A stretch of 64,000 bases of DNA from Narthecium ossifragum (Eukaryota > Streptophyta > Magnoliopsida > Dioscoreales > Nartheciaceae): NCBI GenBank assembly GCA_963920575.1, contig OY986969.1, positions 27,722,763 through 27,786,762 of the forward strand, read 5' to 3'. Within the stretch, counting starts at the first letter, position 1. Each line of letters starts with the position of its first letter. The position numbers and the translations under genes are program-made. Positions 12,931 to 23,202 of this stretch are shown here, in pieces. The notes beneath the pieces are model-generated. The model saw nothing but the letters and a program-made list of their open reading frames with translations, was not told the origin of the DNA and searched no databases.

Positions 12931-12972
12931 TCCCACTACACGTGTTAGATAAAAAAAACACGTGTAGTGGGA
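12931..12972. repeat. Perfect 16-bp inverted repeat with ACACGTGT core
   Basis: Arms TCCCACTACACGTGTT (12931-12946) and its exact reverse complement (12957-12972) flank a 10-bp A-rich loop. It could be a foldback remnant or a doubled G-box-like site. No gene directly downstream supports a promoter role. Confidence 0.85.
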
Positions 12973-13080
12973 CGCGTTTCCGCTCTACACGCGTACTTAC
13001 AACGTTAACTCGTGCTATAACCAACAATTGTAGATAAATACGTGTTTAAAAAGAAAACACGTACAATCACAAAAAATACA

Positions 13081-13292
13081 CGTATAACATTTTTTATAGT
13101 TGGTTTCCAAAACGATTAGTTTTTACATTACACCAAAAGGTGAACTACACACGTATAACGTCTTTTACAGTTGATTTCCAAAACGACTAGTTTTTACATT
13201 GCATCAAAAGGTGAACTACACACGTATAACGTCTTTTACAGTTGGTTTCCAAAACGACTAGTTTTTACATTGCATCAAAAGGTGAACTACAC
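13081..13292. repeat. Three tandem copies of a 71-bp unit
   Basis: Copies begin at 13081, 13152 and 13223, each with CGTATAAC. The second and third are almost identical and the first is more diverged. The open frame at 13171-13689 is largely made of this repeat and is not treated as a gene. Confidence 0.9.
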
Positions 13293-13698
13293 TGCACCAT
13301 ACAATATACACAAGATAGACGCAACATCATGCAGTGAACGGAGCTGGTGTTATACTGTACAAAGCTACCGAACGTATAGATGCAATGGGATGAATGAGTG
13401 CTCCACATGTCTTTTTATTGTCCCCAAGTACCTTAGACCTCGAACAGCTCCGATGACTCCTCATAGTCGCTACCAGCTAGCTACCCAATCATTTGCAAAA
13501 TATATTTCATCGTATGAGTCATACGTGTCGAAAGCATGTCCGTCTTCATTACTGCGTGTAGAAGGAGTTCACAAATCAGTACTCGTAAAGGACCAAAAAA
13601 TACACGTGTTTCGATTTAAATGCATACATAAACACGTGCGTAAGCTATTAATACACGTGAAAATCCATAGCCGACAACTTCGTGCGTGAGATGTTTGT

Positions 13699-13724
13699 TT
13701 ATTATTATTATTATTATTATTATT
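13699..13724. repeat. ATT microsatellite
   Basis: About eight consecutive ATT units. Confidence 0.9.
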
Positions 13725-14878
13725 CTATCTACTCAAAAACCAATTGCATGATGTCCTGTGTAAGCTGGTTATGATGGTTGTCAAAGGTATGAGGAGACAT
13801 TGGATTAAAAATTGAATGGCCATGTCATGTCCCATGGGATGTGAGACCATATGAGGATAAGGGTAGAAATGGAATAAATGAAGGTACGGGTCTTATTTAG
13901 CAAACAAACAAGGTATGAGATTTTATAGGGTAAAAAATGAGACCGGAGGTTTATTTTTACAAAAAATCAGCTGGCTGGCTGTTGGGCAAGATTGGAAGCG
14001 CTTTAGCCGTCCCTGAAAGATTATGAAAGATTCACAACCACCTCGTCCGACGCTACTTAACATTGCTTTGGGTGTGTGTGTGGTGTCTGACGCTACTTAA
14101 CATTGCTAACTGAGTCAAGTGCTCTGGGCGTTCATGTGTGGTGTTCGTATATAAAATAATCATAATTTAGTTAGATTAATTATGACTAACTCATAAATTT
14201 AAAATTATAATAGTAAAATCTGACAAGAACTTGCACTCCCTTGACCAAGCTCCAGATTCGGCCTCTGTTACCAAATAAGGGTTCTGGGGCTAGTTACAGG
14301 GCCATGGCCTGCCTGAGCTCCGGCCGGGGATTTAACCCAGCACGACCCCAGGCTTACATCGACCGAACTTCATACGTTCAAGAACTGCTAGCCACCCCCG
14401 GGGGTTCCAACGGCACATCTGACACTCACCTGGGTATGATGGCCTACCATAGTTGGTCAACCCCTTACCAACACAACCAGGCAACAGTGTGCAAAGGATT
14501 TCTGACTCTTTCAAGAGTTGATGACAGACACATCAAAAGAATGCACACCCAAATTGAAATAAGTGAAGGAAAAAGGGACCATACAATATAGTACGATGTG
14601 AATCTGTAAGAAGATCCATCAGCTAAAAAGTTGGGTATCACAAAACCCTGACCACATCTTGTAGAATGAACTCTACTGCAGATACCAGTCTTGATTTACA
14701 AAACAAATTTCGCACCAAGACCTTGATGTCGCCTAAAGACAGTAGAAGCAAAGAATTATGTGGAAATTACTTCCTGTCACATCTGTATAACTATTTCCAA
14801 AAGAATTCAAGATAATAACCATCAGTGATTGATGCCCTGTGAAAACTCAGATTTGGCAATAATTCCACTCCGCCATGC

Positions 14879-17800
14879 CTAACTGGACGCAACAGGTTTT
14901 GCCATCACCCTCTTGATGCTTTCTGCATACGTCCTGTGCTGGTAAGTCAATGTTGATTCCAGCAAGTCCCAGAGAGAGGTCTTCGGGTTCCAACCTATAT
15001 TTCATGTGCCTCTCACTATTAGAATCCTTTAAACTGAAAGAGCAACCACAGTGCATGTCAGTCACATGTGAAAAGGTCAACATACCTAGTTGTTTATTGA
15101 TGATCGTCATGTCTGGAATCCGCTTATCACTGTCATCATAACCTTCACCATAGAACTCCTTGGAACTTACATCAATAGTTGGCACCTCCAGTGGTGGCTC
15201 TCCTGATACCTTCGAGTAAACCTGCAACGAAAAGGAAAATCAAAGGACTGTAATCATAGCAAATCAACACCATTGCCTCTATTTACCTCAGTCATCATTT
15301 CTGCAAGTTGCTTTACAGTAGCCTCATTGTTAGGATTTCCGACATTAAAGATCTGAGCATTAGCTCGAGCAGGGTTTTCCTGGACGACAGTAATTGTTCC
15401 ATTCACTTTTCAACTCACTTAAACAGGAAGAAAGTAGAAATAGAGACAAAAGAGTAAAGCAGAAAATATAAACCCACAATCATCAAGAGAACAGCCTCAA
15501 TGGCATCTTTGATGTATACAAAGGTTCTCTGCGACTGGCCACCATCAACAAGCTTTAGAGGCTCACCTCTTAGAAGATTCTGCAAAGATTCAAATGTGTA
15601 CATGAAGGCATAGGAGAAAGTGGTTAATAAATCCTTGGAGTATTCCAATGCACTTACATTGCTAAAGCATGCCAGGACTCTAGGAACACCTTCACTAGGA
15701 CCATCAATTCCAGGAATGAAATCCATCCGTGGCCCAATCCAATTGAAAGGCCTCACTATGGTGAACTCGAGGCCATTTTCAACACCTTCAGCTGGAGATG
15801 TTTTGAAACCAAAAGTATCAGCGAAGATATAGAATTGGCTGAATACATAAACAATGGACAAGAAGATACCATATATTAGCCTTTCTATGAGTTGTTTTGC
15901 GCATGCGTAAGACCATCTCTGTTTCTCGATAGAACCAAAAATGCATGGCGAAGTATCTTCTTTAAGGACATAGAACTCTGGTTCCTATATCAGAACCATA
16001 AGCCATTGGTCAGAATAGTAGGATGAAGGATGAGAGATAAGTCAAACTCAATGGCAATTTATTCTATTCACGATCAGGAAGTGCAAGACAGCATTAAAAG
16101 AAATTAGCTACTAGGGTTCAAAAGCATCAAAAGATGCAGATTATAAAGGGATCAGATGATCGCAGAGAAAGAGATTATTACTTAAATTCGTAGCACAGAT
16201 GCCAAAATTTTACATGCTTGAAAATGTTTTGACACCACAACCTCCGAAAAGCTACACAGAGTACCATACTATTCACTAATAAATGTCGGCTCACTATTAG
16301 GCTGAGCTAACTACTGATTGATACCTTTTCATCATCTGCTTCTAATTATAAAGAAAAGGAAGAAACAATGCAATATCTTACCAAAGGTATCAGAACTCAG
16401 AAGAGCTTTACTATAACTGTTTCAGTAATTGCCATTAATAGGTTTTGGAAGTTTCCAGTGATTAGTATGTATTCATCAACTGCATGAGCATGGCCTCACA
16501 TGGGACTCCTGATATAGCAACCAGCAAGTGCATACAAAAATTGGACTGAAACAAACAGCACAGTTCAATCATTAAGGGGCAAAAAACAATATCCAAAGAA
16601 GGTTTCCAAAGTTGTTAATCGACCAAAGATCTCCTGAAAATTGAGGGTCCCTCCTAAACAGCAATCTAGAAGTAACATAATATTCAATCCAGGATGAAAA
16701 TCCCTTTCTCCTTTCTGCTTCTCCATTCTTCCCCCTCTTCCACCCAAACACACTAATAACCATGGTATGGTGGCGGTACAAAATCTTAGGCGGTTGCCCT
16801 CCCAAACACACTAATAGCCATGATCATGGCCACCATTATTTTGGCGGCCGGCGCTTGGGAAACAATGGCTGCAGTGGCCAGCGATCAGCAAGGGGCCGCC
16901 TCCACTCTCTTCCACCTTCCATCTCTCTGTCCTACTTTCCCTTTCCATCTCTTTCCTCCCACCACTGTCTTTCGCCTCTCTAAATCATCCAAATCTAGAT
17001 GAAAATGGCCTTCAGCGGTCGCAGATTGCTCTAATAGCTTAGTATTAATTAGCAACCTAATCTCAACAATCTCTATATCCTTTCTCGTCATTGTTTACTG
17101 TCATAGAGATCATCCTAATTCCTAAGCGCAAAGTTGGGTACCATTAAATTGTTTATATATCACGACCAAGCCACAAGGAATATTCCTTACTAAATGCATT
17201 AAGAGCTTGAAATTGAGTTTGTTTTCATACAAAAACAATTATAGGTATGTAAAATCATAATACTTACTGGAAAGAGTTTTTACCAATGTCCCACAATCTA
17301 ACAGTTTCGGTAGGAAAAAAAAAAAAGAATTTCAAGGTGGTTACAATAAGTGTGATGCCTTTAGTTACATCAGCATTTGAAGCACAGTTACTGCAAAACA
17401 AAAAAAAAAAGACTTTAGAAGGCCATCTTTCATTGCAAGAGCTACAACTGTACGGGATTAATGCTTGCAACTATACCTATTCGCTGTCCTTTAGACCTCT
17501 CGTTCTTGTTTGTGCCAATGAAATTATGGGATCATTTTAATACTTTACAAGGAAAACCCAACAAGAAGCATTTCCATTGTCTGTCAGCGTCTGCCAAACT
17601 GGGGCTGTGACCGGCATAATCCTAGTCCAACATCAACACATTATCTTATTCTATTTGACTTTGGGCGGAAATTTAGTCTCCCATCCTATTCAAGATCACA
17701 TGTTCATTGCAAAACTTATTTTGAATCCCTTGTTTGCAAGATGGAGACCAGAACATCACCATGCTTTGCATTCATTGGCACAATTAGTGCTCACAACATA

Positions 17801-18906
17801 GATCTTGTCAGAATCCATCAAACCTCTGAAATATTGAGATTCACACACACCCACCCTTGCAAATCCGAAAGCCTATGCAAGAAAAGGCAGTAAGTAGTTG
17901 CTTGATGAACTATCCCTTTTCGCAGCTTTGAATTGTGATGATGGAAATCCACGGCATGATACAGAGACGCAGAGAAAAATGAGGATCACATGGCAAGGCC
18001 ATATAGCCCATTGAGAAGTCAAAACTCAGATACAGAGAAAAAACTACACAGGTGAGTGTCATGAAGTTCACACCCCATGCTTGTGATAAGGGGGGTTTGG
18101 AGTTTAAGAAAGCACCTGCCGTAGAGGGTGATCCTTTGGGAGGAAGCTCCCAATGGTCTTCCCGTACACCTCACAGGTCGAGAAGTGAATGAGACGTTTG
18201 CCATTTTCCGAGCAATACTTGACCTGCAGATCATCATTGAGGCCCAGATCAAGATCCGCAAACCTATCAAGGTTGAAAGGAGAGGAGGCAAGAATGGGAA
18301 CCGATTCTTCATGAAGGCTTACCACTGGAAGGGCGTCGATGAAATTGCTGTAAATGGTGTCGAGGGGACGGGTGTTGTAATCTGCGGGAGTGCATATGGC
18401 CGCCAGGTTGATCGTCTGCAGGGCAGCAGAAAAGAAAAAAGATCAGATCTCCGGCTGCAATATTAGGAGAACTTGAGTGAAGATGAAGAACAAAGAAAAA
18501 GTGAAGAGGGGAGAAGAGAGAACAAGAATCAGAAGAGAAGAGCGATGTAGATCTAGAAAGAATGGAGACGGGGAGACGCAGATGGGTGGAGATCTGAGTC
18601 TGGAAGGCACCGTACCAGGTCGGAGATCTTGATGAGACCCTCAAGCCTGGAATCATGCTTGATGTTGAGGCGGTGGAACTGAATCCGGCCGGACCAGGGG
18701 TGGGGGGCTCCCCCCTCCCCCTCCACCTCTCCCTCCAGGAGGTGGCGGATCTTGTCGTTGTAGACGTCCACTGCTAGCACCGTGTGGGGGGTCTCTGTCA
18801 ACAGCTTCTCACAGAGGTGGGATCCGATGAAGCCCCCGGCCCCTATCATGCAGATGGTCAGCGGCTTGACCGGCTTCCCGTCCAGATCTAACCTCGCCAT
18901 TGCCAT
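14879..18906 (-). CDS. AXS: UDP-D-apiose/UDP-D-xylose synthase
   Basis: AXS converts UDP-glucuronate to UDP-apiose and UDP-xylose in the cytosol, supplying apiose for rhamnogalacturonan II and apiogalacturonan in pectin. Nine exons (transcript order) are 18616-18906, 18323-18415, 18116-18223, 15870-15984, 15658-15791, 15478-15579, 15287-15379, 15086-15221 and 14879-14994. All junctions are GT-AG with consistent phases, giving 395 residues against 389 in Arabidopsis AXS1. Seen directly: a Rossmann NAD-binding loop IGAGGFIGSH (residues 21-30), FSTCEVYGKTIG, the Y190-x3-K194 catalytic pair in WSYACAK, RPFNWIGPRMDFIPGIDGPS, and the C-terminal SSKEFYGEGYDDSDKRIPDM. This is a short-chain dehydrogenase/reductase of the extended type. 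Intron 3 is long (about 2.1 kb, 15985-18115). The start MAMARLDLDGKP matches the family N terminus. The first exon has an acidic and glycine insertion near residues 58-69 compared with the Arabidopsis protein I remember. Confidence 0.95.
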
Positions 18907-18983
18907 CGCAGAATAAATCCTCCCTCCTCTGGAACGCCCGGAGATCTATCGAACACGCGCTGCTCGCCGGCAGGATCTGAGAA

Positions 18984-18984
18984 A

Positions 18985-19016
<32 letters not shown>

Positions 19017-19036
19017 GAGGGGGGGGGGGGGGGGGG
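18984..19036. repeat. Compound microsatellite (GT)n(GA)n and poly(G) in the AXS leader region
   Basis: Alternating GT, then GA units, then an uninterrupted G run of about 18 lie 80-130 bp upstream of the AXS start codon. On the transcribed sense strand this reads as a C run, a CT run and a CA run, so it is probably part of the 5' UTR. Confidence 0.85.
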
Positions 19037-19133
19037 GACGACGAGGAAATGCAGGGGATCACAGATCTCGCTAGGCGGGGCGAGGGGGCGAAAGGCCAAG
19101 GGGGTGAGGTCGCTAAGATGGTGGAGCAATGGC

Positions 19134-19140
19134 TTTTATA
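19134..19140 (-). promoter_or_regulatory. Candidate TATA box of AXS
   Basis: On the minus strand TATAAAA lies about 230 bp upstream of the AXS start codon. Its context (TGTATAAAAGCC) is typical of a plant TATA box. It would give a leader of about 200 nt containing the CT/CA microsatellite. Confidence 0.5.
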
Positions 19141-19650
19141 CACATTCGTTTTTTTTCCCTGTTTTCTCGACGATCGTTGTGATGTGAAATTAGAGACGTG
19201 GAGGATTGCAGCTTTTCCTTGCAACCAAATAATGGAAATGCATAAATCATATAAAACAAGTCTTGTTGATTTATTAGGGTAATTGATATCGTGACGGTGC
19301 TAAATTGAAACGTTACTGTGCTTGATGATTGCGTCGAGTCGAGAGGTGGTTACTCTGCTCGTCGGTCACAAGACTTCCATGTGAGAGTGAGCTGTCACTC
19401 TTGCCGATGAATGTTTAAATAGGAGGACCCAACCCAAGACGCGGGGTTATTTTCATTCCCTCTGTCCAAGATCCGATGCCTCATTGGTTGCATATCATGA
19501 ATATTTATATTGAGTTTTATTTTACATATTTGTCCTTATAAAATACTAGGTGGGCCCCTGTCACATGGCAGGTAATCATCAAGTTAATGGTGATTCGGTT
19601 ATAAAAATCGAATTTGATTAATGAATTAGTATGGATATTATATAAGGATT

Positions 19651-19897
19651 AGTACTCACCTGTGCCCCTGGCATAGTTTTTAGTTATTGTTAATATAAAA
19701 TTCTAACAAACTCTTTGTAGTTTGTCTAGTTAGACGGTTGTGTTGACTCGTAGGTGGTTCAGGGTTCGAAGGTTGGTCATAGCTTTTTGTTCACTGCCAC
19801 CATAAAACATAGCTAATATAGGTTAACCGTTATTGTTCACTGCCACCATAAAACATAGCCAATATAGGTTAACCGTTATTACTCCTTATAAGGTTGA
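19651..19897 (+). mobile_element. SINE-like element with a tRNA-type B box
   Basis: The unit begins AGTACTCACCTGTGCCCCTGG and contains GGGTTCGAAGG at 19762-19772. That resembles a polymerase III B box, with a weaker A-box-like TAGTTTGTCTAGTTAGACGG upstream. It ends in AACCGTTATTRCTCCTTATAAGG. Related copies lie at 46483-46857 (same strand) and 41400-41570 (opposite strand, lacking the B-box part). It may instead be a MITE with a chance B box. Confidence 0.45.
19789..19880. repeat. Tandem 46-bp duplication inside the SINE-like element
   Basis: Copies at 19789-19834 and 19835-19880 are identical except for one C/T difference. The related element at 46483 has only one copy of this segment, so the duplication is local. 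Confidence 0.9.
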
Positions 19898-19944
19898 TGA
19901 TGATTATAGTATATTAATCAACCTTATAAGGAGCAATAACGGTT
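19871..19944. repeat. 27-bp inverted repeat (foldback)
   Basis: The arm at 19871-19897 matches the reverse complement of 19918-19944 with one mismatch, separated by a 20-bp loop. Each arm carries the family motif CTCCTTATAAGGTTGA. Confidence 0.9.
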
Positions 19945-20173
19945 ACAACCGTTTTCCTCATATTAATTTGTTTACATGTATATTTTCTTAAGTTAACTTT
20001 GTATATTGTTATCATAATTCCCTATGTTAGTTTTAAATATACATCATTATCTACCTTATAAGATCCGATGATAGTTATCCCTTATGACTCATAATCTGAG
20101 CTATAAACTTATACACACATGGCATACACGTGACATACACATGTCATAAAATTATAATTAAATAAAAAAAGAA

Positions 20174-20426
20174 AGGATAGTGGGTTGATGTGTAAGTTTT
20201 TTTTTGAATAGTTCAGCCCGAAGGCTAGTACAAAGATACATAGATACTATTACAATAGACCATCCAAGGGCCCCCTACCATCCTCCGGAACCCACCTAAA
20301 CAGCGTTCCGAGACGGCGGCACCACCTCGCAATTCCATCAGCTATAGTATTACAAGTCTTAGTAATATGCAAAAAGACAACAGAATCAAAATCCAAAACC
20401 CAGGATAGTGGGTTGATGTGTAAGTT
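20174..20426 (-). mobile_element. 5'-truncated LINE insertion with 25-bp target-site duplication
   Basis: An identical 25-bp sequence occurs at 20174-20198 and 20402-20426. Between them are 203 bp that begin with a T run (a poly(A) tail on the minus strand) and GAATAGTTCAGCCCGAAGGCTA. This is the same 3'-terminal motif as in the RNase H-encoding LINE at 62510. Poly(A), a long TSD and 5' truncation are the hallmarks of target-primed reverse transcription. Confidence 0.85.
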
Positions 20427-21479
20427 ATTATAGAGATAGTGGGGGGGCAGTTAGCCGTGCCAGATGGCACGGGGCCACCACCTAGTATATTATAACTATA
20501 GAATATATATAACTGTATGAATTAAATTAACCTTATAAGGGGTGGTTATGCATAACCGTTTTTGCTCCTTATAAGGTTGACTAGGTGGGCCCCCCTGCCA
20601 CCTGGCAAAGTAACTATCAAGTTAATGGGTGAATCGGTTATAAAAATCGAATTTGATTATATAAGATTAATAAGGGTTATAATCTACCTTAGGAACTTAG
20701 AAACACGATAAAAATGTACAAATCTAACTTAGGGGATATGAAATAATGACATGCTTAGAAGGAAACGGTTGTAACCGTTTTTGCTCTAATAAGGTTAATG
20801 TAAATTACATTTCCCCCCCCCCCCACCCATTAATCTTGATGTTTACTGAAATCCTCCTACAATCTTCGCCGCCTTACACCTTACACATTTGTCCTTCTCT
20901 TGGCGTGTCAGTGACCTAGCCTTGGGTGGAAATTTAACCATTAGACACAAAAATAAAAAATCTCTTCAATTATTGAACCTTTTCTGGTTGATTGTTGGGT
21001 TTCACCAATAATTGGAGTTTTCCCACATATTTCCTTCTCTTTGTCCTAAAACGAGCAGAGTTGAGATCCCTTATTCGTCAAATATATCGATTAGTTGCTT
21101 GGTTACACCCGGACATGCTAATATGGTGGTGCGTGCCTGAAAATGGTTTAGAGGCTCTTTTTGCTTGCTAACGAAGGAGGGTTATGGCCGCTGGCCCATT
21201 GGATTCCATGGGTGTGGTGGTGATTTAACGATAAAGTATACGATCTCACTATTCGATCAGAGTGAGAGGCTTCCGAGCAAAAGATGCAGCGCATTTTGGG
21301 GAGGATCATTTCCTTCTTCGGCGAATTGGCATCACAATAGCCACCTTCACGGCTTCACAGTTTTTCCACGATTGCCCATTTCTGGTCGAATGTACTCGAG
21401 TGGCAATCTACAGTCTTTCATTTCATTATGCTGGGTAGCAGCCAAGGATGTCGCAATAGAAGTATCCAGATTGTAGCAG

Positions 21480-21960
21480 CTTTTTTGTTTTGTTTTTTGA
21501 TGAGATGAGCCCAATGACTAATGTTATGGTTACAAACTACATCACCAGGCTGTCTAGCAGCACACTACCTGACTCACTAGACCAGTAGAACACATTCCTA
21601 GTCCGTCGACTTACTCGAGCTGCACTATCGGCTTTCTTTCCAATTACAATCCCTATGGATATAAAGGAACAAAATAGATTCATTCTTCAAAGCCTGCATC
21701 CAAATTTCTTTCACCAAGCCCTTCAAGTCTGGAAGCCAACCTCTCAAGCCATTAATAATCTTGACCGCAGCCAAAGAATCAGTCTCGATAATCAATTTCT
21801 TCCTCCCCATGAACCAGCTTCCTTCAGAGCTGGCAGGATAACCTCCAACCCACCCAGTAATACCGAACCCACCATCACAGGTCTCCCGCATGCCCAAACT
21901 TCATCACCAGCAGATCGCAGTGGGTTTCTACTGAGGAAAATGAACTACGTTTTATGCACC
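21480..21960 (-). mobile_element. LINE remnant encoding part of an RNase H-like domain
   Basis: A T-rich tract at 21481-21499 (minus-strand poly(A)) is followed by TGAGCCCAATGACTAATG, a variant of the LINE 3' terminus. The minus-strand frame at 21625-21897 reads KLIIETDSLAAVKIINGLRGW and ends near ILFLYIHRDCN. This is the C-terminal half of the RNase H-like domain of plant LINE polyproteins. The frame is short and lacks the N-terminal catalytic Asp block, so it is a dead fragment. I found no clear TSD. Confidence 0.65.
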
Positions 21961-23202
21961 AACCTTCTGGACAGGGATAACTATTATTGCCTCAGCTATT
22001 TAGATTTGTTGCTTTTCAGGTTTTGCAGTTCTCTTCGTCTAGACTTATTTTAAATGACTAGACAGAGTACAGACGTCTTATGACTAGATTTTTGGCACAT
22101 TTGGTGGTGGTTGGCAAGCAATAGATGAGCCCGAGGGCTAGTGCGGCAAGCAAGTTATTGCATTTAAAATAGAATGGATCTATAGATCCTGGCTTTCGGT
22201 ATCACGAAAGTAGTTCCTGAATGATCGACGAACGTGATTATTGATCACAGGATGTCATTTTGCTCCAGACTAACATTAAACTTGATACGAGATAGTCTAT
22301 TTGTGCAAACAAGTTGAAATCATGGTAAAGCCCAATCTCAACATCTGACATGTCCGACATATATCATGTCCAAGAACTTTGAATGCGTCGGGCAGTTTAC
22401 TCGCGAGCTTATAGCATCAGAATCTTCACTTGAGTTGCTTATTTGCATACAAAGTCATAATCCAGCTGTCTGTGTGGTTTTTGCAACAGGTATCCTTTTC
22501 GTAGATGCCCAGAACTCTTCACTCGGCCAAGCATTGCAAATCTTGTCTGGGAATTCCGAATTCCTCCTCATCCGCCCATAGGTTATTGTACAATGTATTG
22601 TTCACTTATTTTAGCGAGTTTGCAGAAATACAGATGAGCGGGGGGTCCATAGTTCTAATCTTGTTATGTTTTCACTCACACCGTGACAGAAATCACAGCA
22701 AATTACTACTCAAAAACTATACATGATCTACTGCACTTCCTTCCAAGCTAATGTTCTTGACAACAACAGCCATAATGATTGTAGATGCAACATTTTATTA
22801 TTGCGGTGGTGACAATGATCACAGCCCTACTACGCAACGAAAACAGTAGCAAAAGCAAGAATGTTCTTCCATTCAGAGGCACCCATCTAACATCCCATTT
22901 TTCCGTTAATCAGCAATCTGATCAATGCAGACTCAGAATCTCCGAAGATGCTATCCTCAACAAGGAAATTCACCTATCATAAAAAAATTCTGTGCAGTAG
23001 TTTGCTAAACACGCTCAAAGACACCATTGAGAAAGAAAAATCTTAAAACATCTTCCAATGAAATTGAAACAATTGTCTGCCTAGCGACATGAATCATATT
23101 GCACAATCTGATAAGAAATGATTGCCTGAGACAAGAAACTGTAATTGCACAATAGTTTGCAGGACACGTCCCAGGAGCAAACTTCAATTCCATAGTTCTG
23201 TA
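21961..23202. other. Intergenic region and probable 3' flank of the PPOX-fold gene
   Basis: I see no recognisable gene. A very short LINE-3'-end-like motif (GAGCCCGAGGGCTAG, about 22127-22141) is flanked by two GGCAAGCAA copies, possibly another minimal insertion. The remainder is unclassified AT-rich sequence. Confidence 0.4.

Larger units (their letters stand above)
11480..14878. other. Large intergenic region without a recognised gene
   Basis: About 3.4 kb separates the trihelix promoter from the AXS stop codon. It contains a poly(A) run (11949-11964), a foldback (12931-12972), a 71-bp tandem repeat (13081-13292) and an ATT microsatellite (about 13700-13724). ACGT/CACGTG-type motifs are frequent between 12820 and 13670. 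The 14600-14878 part is probably the AXS 3' UTR. The open frames here (13171-13689, 14241-14591) lack recognisable domains. Confidence 0.6.
19544..20830. mobile_element. Cluster of nested TIR-like and SINE-like repeats
   Basis: The sequence from CTAGGTGGGCCCC at 19546 through the following 80 bp recurs at 20579-20660. An inverted version of its end (CCACCTAGTA) occurs at 20478-20487. This suggests one element of roughly 940 bp with imperfect terminal inverted repeats (19544-20487) followed by part of a second copy. Inside the first copy lie a SINE-like unit, a foldback and a LINE insertion, listed separately. Superfamily is uncertain; TA flanks are visible. Confidence 0.5.

Noticed and set aside
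13081..13292. CRISPR-like regular repeats
   Set aside because: The repeats are directly adjacent without unique spacers, in a plant nuclear context.
13171..13689. 172-codon open frame
   Set aside because: Its first part is the 71-bp tandem repeat and the remainder has no recognisable domain.
14241..14591. 116-codon open frame
   Set aside because: No domain, no splice context and no relation to neighbours. I could not support it as a gene.
19762..19772. tRNA gene suggested by a GGTTCGAA motif
   Set aside because: No cloverleaf can be formed around it. The motif recurs in a dispersed repeat, so a SINE-like origin is preferred.
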